The position numbers and the translations under genes were made by a program. Shown here piece by piece: positions 44,901 through 57,300 of a stretch of 64,000 bases of DNA. How positions within the stretch are numbered: position 1 is the first letter of the stretch; each line of letters starts with the position of its first letter. Below the pieces are notes generated by a model. The model had not been told where the DNA came from. It was given only the letters and a program-made list of their open reading frames with translations, and did no database searches. This DNA is from Gari tellinella (taxonomy: Eukaryota > Mollusca > Bivalvia > Cardiida > Psammobiidae), in assembly GCA_922989275.2 (NCBI GenBank), contig OV277868.1, positions 55,426,216 through 55,490,215 on the forward strand, in the 5' to 3' direction.

Positions 44901-45105
44901 CGCAATTACAACTTATGATGGATCAAACCTGAAAAATTGTCAATGTCACAGCCAGTTTTTGTTTTAAATATATTAAACTGGTCCCTTAATCATGATTTAC
45001 ATCCATGATCCATGTAAATCCATAAGGTAGGATTCTTTTAACTTCATTGTAAATGATTGTTTTTTACTTGCTCAAAGTTCAAGTACGTCCATTTAACTTC
45101 ATGTG

Positions 45106-45166
45106 AGCTATGTAGAACGCACACCTTCTGTGTGAAAAAGCGCTATATAAATCTGGTAAACACGTA
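45106..45166 (+). mobile_element. Solo LINE 3' tail
   Basis: GAACGCACACCTTCTGTGTG and AAAAGCGCTATATAAATCTG match the 3' tail of the LINE ending at 38812; nothing else of the LINE is attached. Confidence 0.7.
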
Positions 45167-45469
45167 ACAATGTTAATTATGATAAAATAGTAACAATGAT
45201 AATATGCTTGGAACTATCTAATTTGCAAATTTAAGAACTATAATGAGAACATTTAAAGTTGTAAAGAAACTATAGAAATAAGGTAAATGTTTGACACTTT
45301 TATCTACAAATATCAGGAAACAACATCATATGTAATTTGGAATAATAAAGAAATCGTCAAAAAATACAATACCAAAGTCGAGGATAAAAAAATAATTCAG
45401 TAACGTTTTTAATAGTTTGATAGTAAGCATTCAGTATACTTTGTTCACACATAAATTATTTTGTTTATC

Positions 45470-45580
45470 ATTATTATTATAATTATTATTATTATAATAC
45501 CCGATTTATAAAGCGCTCTTTTCACACAAGAGTTGTGCGTTCAAAAGCGCTTCACATGAAATTATATAAAATGTACATAC
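45470..45580 (-). mobile_element. Solo LINE 3' tail, inverted
   Basis: TTATTATTATAA-type repeat followed by CCCGATTTATAAAGCGCTCT and GTTCAAAAGCGCTTCACATG, the reverse complement of the same LINE tail. Confidence 0.75.
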
Positions 45581-46439
45581 AAAGCGAGAAAATATAACTA
45601 CATTCACCATAAACATGATACATTATGGGATTACATGGTAACATGGAAATTCTTTCAATATTTTTACCAAGATTATAAATGATTATAGTTAGTTTGTAAA
45701 ATCAACTTTAAAATGAGTCAAATCGACACTTACCTGGAAAGATATTCAATAACACAACACGTATTTATCCTAACTGTAAAATTGGTTACCATTTAAAGCT
45801 CCGGCTTTGCTCTTTTGTTTAAAGGTTTTACTTAGACATTAACTTAAAGGTACAATACAGCCCAAATTGATGTTTGAAACGCGCAATAGTTTATATGTCT
45901 GCATTATCTATGTATTAAAACTAAGTGAAATCGGGTGTCAGAAGCCTGACATATGCCCCCACTTCGTAAATAATCCTACCTAAATGTGTCGAATTCTTAT
46001 CGTGTTGGTTACATTTTTAAGTGGCTTTGTTTACAAATAAGACTACGGGCTTGTTCCGAGAACTTTCGTACGATTGCATAAAGGTCACGTGATTGGTTCG
46101 GCCGCGACGATTTGTAAACATTGCATCAGTTTGAGTAACATTTAGCGGACAAAACTATAGAAGTTGTCTCTCTTTGAATGAAAAGCGCTCGACTTGTAAT
46201 ATAGGCTTATGCAAATGAGCTTTACCGAGTATGTCCGTAAATTTTCGTCGCTATTCAAAAATAATCAAATTTGATTACTTTTTTCAACAAAGTTCACTGC
46301 TCGTTAGAAATATTGCCATAAATTTCACCACGTACTCATTCTTTTTATATGGAACGATTACGACGATAGTGACATACATTTCATGTTAGAAAAATGTTCG
46401 ATTCTATTAATGTGAGAGAAACATAGTGGCTTAACTTTA
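45581..46439. other. Unassigned intergenic sequence
   Basis: No repeat landmarks, coding frames or RNA signals recognised. Contains the low-copy stretch GGTCACGTGATTGGTTCGGC. Confidence 0.4.
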
Positions 46440-47080
46440 CATTTTCATAAGTATAAATAACAGTAAAATATTTATAATATTATATAAAAACATAAACCTT
46501 CTCAAGTTTTATTCTACTCTACCAATATCAGAAAACAACCTCGAATGTAAATTAATATGATGCCAAAATAATCTAAAAGCAAAATATATAAATCGAGGAC
46601 AAAATGAACTGTAAATAACGTTGCAACCGTTCCAATGGTATTTAATGGTAACTATTATTTTCACACGTTTTGGAAAATTTACAAGTGCCTGTAAAACTTC
46701 TCTATATTAAATATCTTGATGTATCATGACATCAGTTGTTACAAACATAGAGCTGAGCCATTGCATGGTATGAATATCTATAAGAAAAGTTAAAGTTGTT
46801 CAAACTTTCGAAAGACATTAGTCTTTCCCTTTAAACAAGATAACTAAATATGCACACTTTAGTATTTAGCTAAATTCTACAATGGCCAATGCAAGAAACA
46901 AAGACTTCTCGGCCTACTCTGGCGATATTTATAAATTATATAAATATAATTGATGTTTTAGTTTTCATATATGGTTAACTATTTGCGAATTACCCTATTT
47001 GCTTCCTCATGAATAATAATGAGCGATAATAAAACAAAGATTAAAGAAACTGAACATATCAAGTTTCGCAGTAAAACAGC
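46440..47080. repeat. Repeat P, further degenerate units
   Basis: CTACCAATATCAGAAAACAA, GAGGACAAAATGAACTG and a later TTGCTTCCTCATGAATAATA are P landmarks, strongly decayed. Confidence 0.5.
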
Positions 47081-48116
47081 AATTTATGATTTGTGAAAAT
47101 GGTATGCATATAATTTAGCTTTAACTAAAATGTAGTCTCTCAGACAAGCAGTGCCGAATTCAGCTGAGATCTTCTTGCAATTCTACCAAATCATCATTCA
47201 CATCTACGTCTTCTTCTGAAGCAATGGTCTATTCTCCTCTAGTATGGCGACAATGTCTGGAGGGAGAAAGTCATTTACATGTGCAAGACATGCTCCTCTG
47301 AAACAGGAAAATACCTGGGTCGAGAATGTGAGAATTGCCACCTAGTAATTAATTCTTCCAATGTGCTGCATTAAACAAGACTTTCAATGAGACAATATTC
47401 CCATACAAACTTTCCAAAATGCATCCATTGTCTTATCTTCACATATGTCCTAGATTGTTTATAAAATATCAATTCATTAACTGTGCGACGTGTAGCATTG
47501 CTATACATTATTCCAATATATTCATCCAAGTTTTGCACAAGATTGCCAGATACATCCCAATAGTTTCCTAAGTCTGTTGGTGGTTTTTTAAACCTTGGCG
47601 ATTTAATGAGTGAAGTAGAAAAGTAATGATGGAGCTTTCTACTTTACCTGTTAACCCTGAGCTGTTTTATGAAGGCCACTGAAGAGAAGCACAACGGAAC
47701 CTCGATATCTCGAGCTTGTTCAAGTCGCACTTTGTGTTCATGTTCTGTAGACGTTCGACTATTCGAGTTCGCATAAGTCGAATGGACTCGTATTTGAAAA
47801 CTGAAACGTTGCTACGTTCTACTTACAAATTTGGTAATTTCGACCTAGGCAATTTTAAACTATCAAGGTAAGGCTATGTCTGGTGGTTTGAATGCCACGT
47901 GGCAGCTGAAAACCCCATGAAAGCTGAGTTAACAAATACTTCCCTTAAAAGAGCTTGTTTTACGTCCATCTTACATCTAGAATCCATCTGCTGTAAACAT
48001 CGATACCCTAACTCTTGCTAGGATATAGATGGGTTCTATTTTATTCCATAAATATATGTTCTTCAAATATTTTGCGCTTAACTCTTAACTGAATGTAAAA
48101 TGTTCGTATTTCTAGT
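47081..48116. other. Upstream region of GGT-B
   Basis: Contains a repeat V copy at about 47693-47870 (ACCTCGATATCTCGAGCTTG, AGTCGAATGGACTCG). It ends with the TTTCTAG acceptor one base before the GGT-B start codon, so it should hold at least part of an intron. No promoter or 5' UTR exon could be identified. Confidence 0.45.
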
Positions 48117-48341
48117 ATGTCAAAAGGACGGGCGTGGGTCATTGTGACCGTGGTTCTGGTTGTCTTAATCGTCGCCCTTGGAGTTGGGCTTGGGCTCGGG
48201 CTACAAAAAGACGAAGAGGATACGTTTATCCAGGCTGAACAAGGACTCTCCTATTTATGTGCAGCCCACAAGCACTAAGGAAGGAACCTACAGGTTCTTG
48301 TCCGTGGCCGCTGACTCTGAAATATGCTCTAATGTTGGAAC
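48117..48341 (+). CDS. GGT1: GGT-B coding exon 1, frameshifted
   Basis: Starts [10 protein letters not shown] and encodes the membrane helix ending in GVGLGLGL, as in paralog A. After a DEED stalk a net 38-base deletion relative to paralog A shifts the frame; reading continues to a stop at 48273-48275. In the other frame the paralog-like sequence resumes ([28 protein letters not shown]) to a GTAAGT donor at 48342. Confidence 0.85.
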
Positions 48342-51300
48342 GTAAGTACACGGAAAACCAGTTTAATATGAATTGCGGGGACTTGGCTATTCCCAAGCAC
48401 GACATAATCAGGAGAAAATTTCTTTCTTGCTCCGTCCGTCTATCTGTTTTTACACTATTTAACATGGCCACAAGGCCATTAGGAGGCTATTTAGTTGTCA
48501 AATATTTGAATTAAACATTTGCCATTACTTTCAAGTTGCATGCGAAAGAGAAATAATAATAGTCATGTGTATTCCACTCCGAAGTCCATTCAGATCAGTC
48601 CGATTTGGGTCATGTCAAACAGAGGTCAATGTCATTTAGAGGTCAATGTCACACTAGGAGGGGATGCATAGTGTTAAATATACACACATTGTTACATTAT
48701 TGTCTTTAACTCTTTTTTTGAAATGGTAGAGTTGGAAAAAAAAATTGATATTGCCTGGTAACATCATATTTTAGGGAATCTTAAATGGCTGGAACTGTAC
48801 CAAAAATGTCAAACATTTTGGGTGCTTTCAGACGTTGCATTAGTTCGACCTTTGAATTTAAGCTAAACTATTTGAAATTGCCACTCAAAACACGTGCATC
48901 AGATAGGGGTAAATATGAAATAAGCTGGGTAGCCCATTTGTGTATACTTATATTCGTATAAAAAAGTTCATACACTAGATAATTATGCTAGGGTAAGCCT
49001 ATGTATGTCGAAGTGAAAACTAAATTTATACGAAATGTTTAAATAATATCTCACTGTACAGAATTATTTGATTTGTTAATATTTTACTATGCTTTATATG
49101 TGAGAGAACGTCAGTCATATCGCGACATCCAGCTAATTACAGGAGAAATACGCAATAGATAATTATCTGTCCTTCAAATAAAGGTTAAGGCACTAATCAG
49201 CAACTGTGTAAATAAATACGAAAGACTCAAGCAGGAAACGCAACACAAACAATACACCCACCTCTCAATCAGAACACACACACAGTCATACCATAACAAA
49301 CACACACACACACACGCACAATCCCATTCCTTCATCTACACACTAAATAGAAAACAACACGCAAGACAAACATAAAGCAAAGTGAATATAGGCGCCCACC
49401 TTGGTACGGTCAGATCTTCCACAAGCTAAACTGGGGTTTGAACCCGAATTTAAGCGGTAAGGAGGCGAATGATTGTCAGTAACCATGAACATAGTCAATC
49501 GGTCACGGAAACCACATGTGCATAATGAAGACCCGTTTCTTGTTATCCCCTGCCGAAAGTAATAAGTATAATTTCTTGAAAGGATGGAATAATTGTTAAA
49601 ACAATATACTTGTGGCAAGAGTTATCTGCCCTGTATATACATATGAACTTCGAAATGCTAGAAACGGACAAAATTGTCAAGAGTGTTACGCCCTTGGTGA
49701 GTTAAAAATGCCATGTTAATCAGTGTTTGCACTCTAGTAAATTCTACAGTTTTGATTTATTTTGATAATACTTAATTGCACACAATTATAAGTTCTTGAA
49801 AGTGTTTAATTACTGTTGAAATTGAATCAAAAGTTACCTGCCCCGGTCATACTCAGATTTGCTACAAACGGCTTTATTAGCTCACCTGGCACGAAGTGCC
49901 AAGGTGAGTTATTGTGATCGCCCTGTGTCCGTCCGTCCGTCCGTCGTCAAACTTTTTGACCAAAGATCTTCTTCTTGGAAACCACTGGGCCAATTTCATC
50001 AAAACTTCATAAGATTGTTCCTTGTAGGGTACTCTCTCAGATTTCTTCAAATATAGGTCATCCAATTGAAAGTGTGGTTGCCATGGCAACCAATTGAAAA
50101 AACTTAAAAAATCTTCTTGTCAAAAACTACAGGTCCGAATTGAAAATAATTTTACCCAAATGTGCCAATGGTGACCCTCTATCAGATTTCTTAAAATAAT
50201 TTTTCTATCTTAAAAAACATGGCTGCAAGTGGGTGGGGCAGATTTTTCCTTATATGGCTATATAGTGAAAACTTTCAACATCTTCTTGTCAAAAACTACG
50301 GGTCCGATTTGAAAGTAATTTGATGCAAATGATCCATGGGTGACCCTCTACCAGATGTTTTTAAATTATTTTGATATCTAAAAAAAAACATGGCCGCCAG
50401 TGGGTGGGGCAAGTTTTCCTTATGGTACTGTATAGTAAAAACTTTAAAAAATCTTCTTCTCTGAATCTACTTGTCCAAATTAAAAATAATTTTGCACAAA
50501 TGGCCAATTGATGATCCTCTACCAGATTTCTAAAAATCATTTTGTTATCTTAAAAAACATGGCTGCCAGTTATTGTATAGTAAAATCTTTAAAAATCTTC
50601 TCCTCTGAAACTACTGGTCCCACAGCAAGGGATATAACTCTAGCCAATAACTTTGAACAAGATTTCGTTCCCCCTTGTCTCTGATGCTTCTGACAACGTT
50701 TAGTTGAAAAAGGGTCAGTGGTTTCAGAGGAGATGTTATTCAAAATAATTTTACACAAATGGTTAATTGATGATCCTCTACCAGATTACTTAAAATCATT
50801 TTGTCATCTTTAAAAACATGGCCACCAGTGGATGGGGCAAGTTTTCCTTATACTTCTGTATAGAAAAACTTTCAAAACATTTTTCTCCGAAACTTTTGGT
50901 CTGATTTAAGAATGATTTTACACAAATAATGATTCATGGGTGACCCTTTGCCAGTTTTCGTCAAATAATCTTCCTAGCTTAAACACCATGGCCACCAGTG
51001 GGTGGGTGAATACGTGAAAACTCATTACTGGTCAATTTACATGACCGTAATCATGGGTACCAGGTGAACAATTTAGGGCCGCATGCGGCTCTTGTTTTAA
51101 TATTGTTTAGGCTTGAACATGTACACAATTGAATGGATTTTTATAAATCTTTGTAAAAGTGTTTGTATGTTGATCTTTAAAGACAGGTGATCACCATTTG
51201 CCCCTTCCGCCAACAATAAAGTTTGCCACTTTCTTCTCCACAATCGCTGCGGCAGGGGGTATCAGCTCTAAGGTGCTTGTTATATTTTCAGTAAGATCAT

Positions 51301-54300
51301 AGAACTGTATGGTGGCTCGGCAGTTGATGCTGCCATATCGACCATTCTTTGTGCCGGAGTAATCAACCCGTAGAGTTGTTATATTGTCATAATGTTAGAA
51401 AGGTTGTTTTGTTTTCAACGAAATCATGGTACGGTATGGCGGTCGGCAGTTGATGCTGCTATAGCGACCATTCTGTGTACCGGCGGGATGTACAACCCAC
51501 AGAGTTGTGGTATTCGCATAACGTAAGAATGGTTGTTTTATTTACAGTGAGATCATGTACGGTTTGGCGGGTTGGCAGTGGATGCTGATATAGCTACCAT
51601 TATGTGTGCCGGGTTGTATAACCCACAGATTTGCGGTATTTGTCATGTTAAAATGGTTGTTATATTTCAGTGAGATCATTGTACGGTATGGCGGGTCGGC
51701 AGTGCATGCTGCTATAGCAACCGTTCTGTATGCCGAGATGTACAACCCGCCGAGTTGTTGTATGTGTCATGTTAGAATGGTTGTTTTGTTTTCAGTGAAA
51801 TCATGGTACGGTATGGCGGGTCGGCGGTGGATGCTGCTATATCGACCATTTTGTGTGCGGGGTGTACAGCTGCAGAGTTGTGGTATTGGCGGTGGATTCT
51901 TCATGTGTCATGTTAAAATGGTTATTTATTTTCAGTGAGATTATGGTACGGTATGGCGGGTCGGCAGTGGATGGTGCTATAGCGACCATTCTGTGTGCCG
52001 GGGTGTACAACCCGCAGAGTTGTGGTATTGGCGGTGGATTTTTCATGACCTTCTACAAACGGTAAGGCGCTGTGTATTGGCGTTTAATCATTTGAACTCT
52101 AGTCACGTATATACCAGTCCCTAGCAGAGTAGCAGTGTACATGTTCTGAGGAGTTGTCGCCCTGTGAGATAACCAATAAAGACCGAGATCGGAGGGCTCA
52201 TAAACCCAATGATTAGGTTTTGCAGTGTTTGTCATTTCGCAATACATACAAAAATATCAAACCGACTATATTAAGAGCTTGGGCTGTATATTAATTTTGA
52301 GGATTATAACAGGAAAGAATTAACACAATTTAGTAGTCTAATAGAGAGCTTTTACTTAAAAGTAGTAATATTTTGTTTATTTCAAGCTCAGAGAAAAAGG
52401 CATACGCCATTATTGCCCGTGAGATGGCGCCAGGGGGAGCCAACCAGAACATGTTTATACCGGAAAATGTGTCCTCAATAGAAGGTACTTTTTAATTTCC
52501 TCGATAGCATATTTCAACAAAGTTCTTCGAGCATATTAATAGATCTTTGTCAGCTATAGTCGGCAACTCTTTATTATTTTCAGCTTAAATTAAACAAAAT
52601 GCATTATAATATAGAAAAATGGCAGCATCTTGAAGATACAATTTTTACTTTTGTAAAATTGGTGTTCAAATTTTGGAGCCAACACATGTGCTTAGTTAAC
52701 TCATTCATCCCTGAAACTTTAAATGGACAATTCAAATTTTAAAATAAGTCTAGTCAGTTTTTGACTATTTAGGGTTGACTTAAACAATATATTTCAAAAT
52801 AACAAACAGCGTAGACCCTGATCAGAGTCTACACTGTTTGCATATGACAAGTGTTATCCTTACAGGTAAACTGTTTGTAAATGGCGAGTATACTGATCGT
52901 TAGGGTTGAATGTGTTAATCGGTGTCTAATCTGACTCAAACCGGCTCGCACAGCACATCGGCTTTTAGAGTTAAAGTTATAAACACGTTTGCTTAACTTA
53001 TAATATCAACATTTAAACATTTATCCACCTTAAGTTTCAAATTGCTGGTGAAATTAAAGCTCTGTATAGGATCAGCAGATGTAGAGGAAATTACGCTTTT
53101 CATTCCTGCTTAAACAATACGCAAAAGCATTGCATTAATATGATAAAAGATGCATGGTTTTGAAATGTTGAGTGATACTAAATTACTTCAATTATTTAAT
53201 ATCAGTATAAGCGTAAATAGTTTGGAGATTAGTCATACACCGAGTTTCTTGGTGTCTGATCTGACTCAAAACTGTTGCCATTGGTATGATTGTTTGAACA
53301 TAATTCAAAATACAGGGCTGCCATTTCTCCGGAATTTTCCTAAATCTTCGTTTTTTTCCTAGTATATGGTAGCTTAAAGCAGGCTGAAAGTATAGTAGAA
53401 AACGCCTCAAGGCACATTCTGCTTTACTTTCAGCCTGTTTTAAGCAGCCACATGTTAACAAAACTAGAACAGGCTTTGGGGTAAAGGTACGATTCGTAAA
53501 ATCGCACTTGAAAATTGCAAGTTTGGAAAAAATTAGGATTTTTCATGTCAGCTTATAGCAGCCTTAAAAATAATAACGTCTTATTCTTTCTTGCATTTTA
53601 ATGAATAGGTAGGCTGTCTATTGGAATACCTGGAGAGATAAAGGGTCTATCTGAGGCACGGATGCTTGGCGGAAAATTACCGTGGAAAGAATTGTTCAAG
53701 CCTGTCATCAAAATGTGTAAAGATGGCTTCAAAGTCGGTTATCTTTTATCACGTGACCTGGAGCCCCGTAAAATATTTTTTGTAAACTACGCAAATCTAA
53801 GGTTTACAATATTTCTTTTCTTACAGTTTGTCATAACATTGGATCCCATTTTTTTCTCATCGTTTTGCTTTTGGTCTGTTTGTTTGTTTTAATTTACGTC
53901 CATTTCTGCCAACTCTGATAATTGGACATCCCAAAGAGGTGAATGTGGATAGAAAGGGACCAGGACAATGCTTTACTCCTTTTTGTAAAGAGTATGTATA
54001 GTTGTCATCTTAATCCTGTCCTATAGGAACCCTTTAATCAGGATCTGCACTGTTTGTCACTTTGCCATATATTGTTAAATTCAACCCAAACCGTTAATGG
54101 ACTAGGCTGAATTGTAAACGTGAAGTGTTCGTTAAACATTTCAGGAGGGAATACATGTTTGTTTGTGTTTGTACAGGGGTATGCTAACGAATCCCTCGAC
54201 GGGAGAGTTATATAAAACGGGGGAGACAATACGATTCCCAAAACTAGCAGATACCTTTGAGAGAATTGCGAACGACCCACATACATTCTACAACGGCACT

Positions 54301-57300
54301 TTAGCAGATGAAATTAGCGTCGACATAATGGAACAAGGTAGTACATGTATAACGTGACAGCCTAGTGTCTGCACCATTTAAGAGCACTCTGGATTTCTTC
54401 CGCTGTCCATTTACGTGCATTTAACAACTGATGTACATACCTATAAATAGTCATATTATTCCTTAAAAAGTTTCTTGATAGGGTTTTGACTGATTAAGAA
54501 AAGTTTAACTTTCTTTTTCATATATGTTTATTGTTTCAGATGGTTTTATCACTACAGACGACCTGAAAATGTATACAGCGGCTGTGAAGGAGCCACTCAG
54601 CATGCAGCTTAACGGCGGATACACAGTATACTCCCCGCCCCCACCCTCTAGTGGTGCTGTTTTGCTGTTCATCCTCAACATACTAAACGGTAGGTACTTG
54701 TAGAGAAGTATATAGCGGCTGTGAAGGAGCCACTCAGCGTGCAGCTTAACGGCGGATACACAGTATACTCCCCGCCCCCACCATCGAGTGGGGCTGTCTT
54801 GCTGTTCATTCTCAACATATTAAATGGTACATGTAGGTATCAGCATCGAAACAACTGTCAGACATTATAAGGGATAATAACGTACAAGCATTTTTTATCA
54901 ATAATAGTTGTTCCCTTCGCTTGTCTATTGTTAGTAAAACAAATTGTTTATATATAGTTTTCAATTAATTAACGATGCTTCAAATGATAACGTATTTGGT
55001 CGTTTTTGCGGTACACATATGGAAAAGCGGATTACTTGGTAAAAAAGCAACGCATGCTCGTTAACAGTTAGACGATTAATGTACTCACACTCAAAGTTCA
55101 TCTTAGCTACTTAAAGCAACACATGGAAAACAAATAACTGGTTTCATCGTTTGTAATGTCCAACGTTTTTTCAGCGTAGAAGACGAGTTTCTATTCTGCT
55201 TAAACGAAACTAAGCGAAGGGCAATAACGTAAAAATTACCGCTTTTTGAAAAGTGGGCGATCCATTTTAATATGTGAAGACAAATTTGGAGACTAATCAG
55301 ACGCAGGGTTTTCCGGGGTCTGATCTGTATAAAAATGTTGCAATGACAAACTATATCAAGGAGAAAACGCGTTTAATGGGAAAGAATAACGTATTTCTCT
55401 TTACAATCAATAGTTTATATTTAAAGGTTATGCCTTCAACAAGAATAGTATTGGCAAGACTGACATGACAGTTGATGCCTTCCATAAAGTAATCGAGTCC
55501 TTTAAGTACGGGTTTGCATTACCAACTAACCTTGGCGACAAAGATCCAGAGAACCAAGACTTTAAGGATAATATTGACACGGTATGTTTATGTATTGAAT
55601 CCTTGATGTTCAGTAGACTTTAATAAATCAGATTTTAAATAAATACTTGATGCTATTAAGCATTTTACCGGTTTGAAGTGACTCTGAAGTGAAACACATT
55701 TGAGCTAAATATGCGACTCTGTAATTCACTATGAAAACAGAGTTGACACTTACGAGATGCGGAATGACATAAGGGACAACGCTGTTTGACATTGTGCTTA
55801 TACTTCATACTGCCTCTGGGGACCGTCTTACGAAATGTCGTACGACAATAATTGTCGTAAGTCAGATTACAATAAAATATTTCTCTATCTAATCAAGTTT
55901 TGTGACATCTGGTTGGAACCGTCTTGAAAAGAAGATTCCAAGGAGATGCCACAAGGCAGAATTAGATGGAGATATCAGAAATGAGATGTATTTTAAGGTT
56001 TTGAATAATGACTGTTTTTTGTCGCACGACGAATCATACAGTGGAGATAACGTTATTCTTTCCCGTTTAAACCCTTCGAAACGCAAACGCACCACATTAA
56101 AATGGAGAAATTGACAACTTTTTGAAATCTTAAATGTTCATTTTAATATGAGTGGCAAACAGTTGTGAGCCTGATCAGACGCCGGGTTACCCGGCGTCTG
56201 ATCTGGCTCCAAACTGTTTGCATTGGAAATAATAGTTTTAGCGTAAACGCGATTATTGGGAAAGAATAACGTTTTCTCCACTGTACATGTATGATGGGCC
56301 CCGGATCTAGCTCCACACTATTTGCAACGAACATCTGTAAATGAAAAACAAATGCGTACGAAAACGGTACGAGGCGATATAATAGCATTTTATCACTGTT
56401 AAATACGATACAAAGAAACACCAGTCTAAAATGGGTACTTTCCTGCACTGACTGTATTTAACATACATTTTATCCGTATTAAATTATTACACCTAGACAA
56501 AACTTTATACTAAGTGTCATGGAATATTGACACGATGTCGGCGCGTTTGTATCCGATACACCGATCTTGCTACCACCATTTATAGTCATGTCAGTTTCGC
56601 TACTACTTCTACCAACCACTGAAGGTGATTTTCTAACGTTATTCTTATAGCCCGTTAACTCCTGATACTTTTGACCCATCCTATTAACTCTCACTCTCCT
56701 ATTGTTCTGTCTGGTTTTAGTTTATATTATCTGCAGTACATCTATCTTAGTATTACCATGACAGCTTCTCCAAAATATGACGTCATCAGACTTTGCTGCC
56801 AGTATCAGGTCTCGGATCACGGATAAGGTTCACGGCAAAGACTATTACAACCCGACCTACTCACAAGGTGGCAGTGACGCTGGCACTTCACACCTATCTG
56901 TCCTAGGCCCGAACGGAGACGCCGTATCCATAACAAGCACTATAAACATCTAGTGAGTAAACCCGAGTCAAAATATCAACCAATCTACGTTCACACCTAT
57001 TTTTCGTCCATAACCTAAGCCTATGGTCCAATGCATTTTATTATTAATGAATATAAATTTAATATTGTGTGTACAAATAGGAAAATATATTCTCGCCGTT
57101 TTTCGAAGTTTCATGTTATTTTAAGATTTAATAATTTATGGTATAAATATATTAGATAAATTTAATGTGCTTCCGGTTTGTGTTATCATAACCATTGTCG
57201 TAAATCGTGCAGTTCTGTTTACATGTGCATGTGTGTAATGTCTTTATGAATACACAAATGTCCGTAAGTACTTTTCCCTACCATACCAACATGTTTACCA

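Larger units (their letters stand above)
43995..45470. repeat. Repeat P array
   Basis: Four or more degenerate units with ATTTGCATACTCATGAATAT, AACAACTTCAAATG, GAGGACCAAAATAATAA, GGCAACTCCGAT or its CCCCC variants, and AAACTGATACCGAAT. Period roughly 300-400 bp. Interrupted by a CT microsatellite and a LINE tail. Confidence 0.7.
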
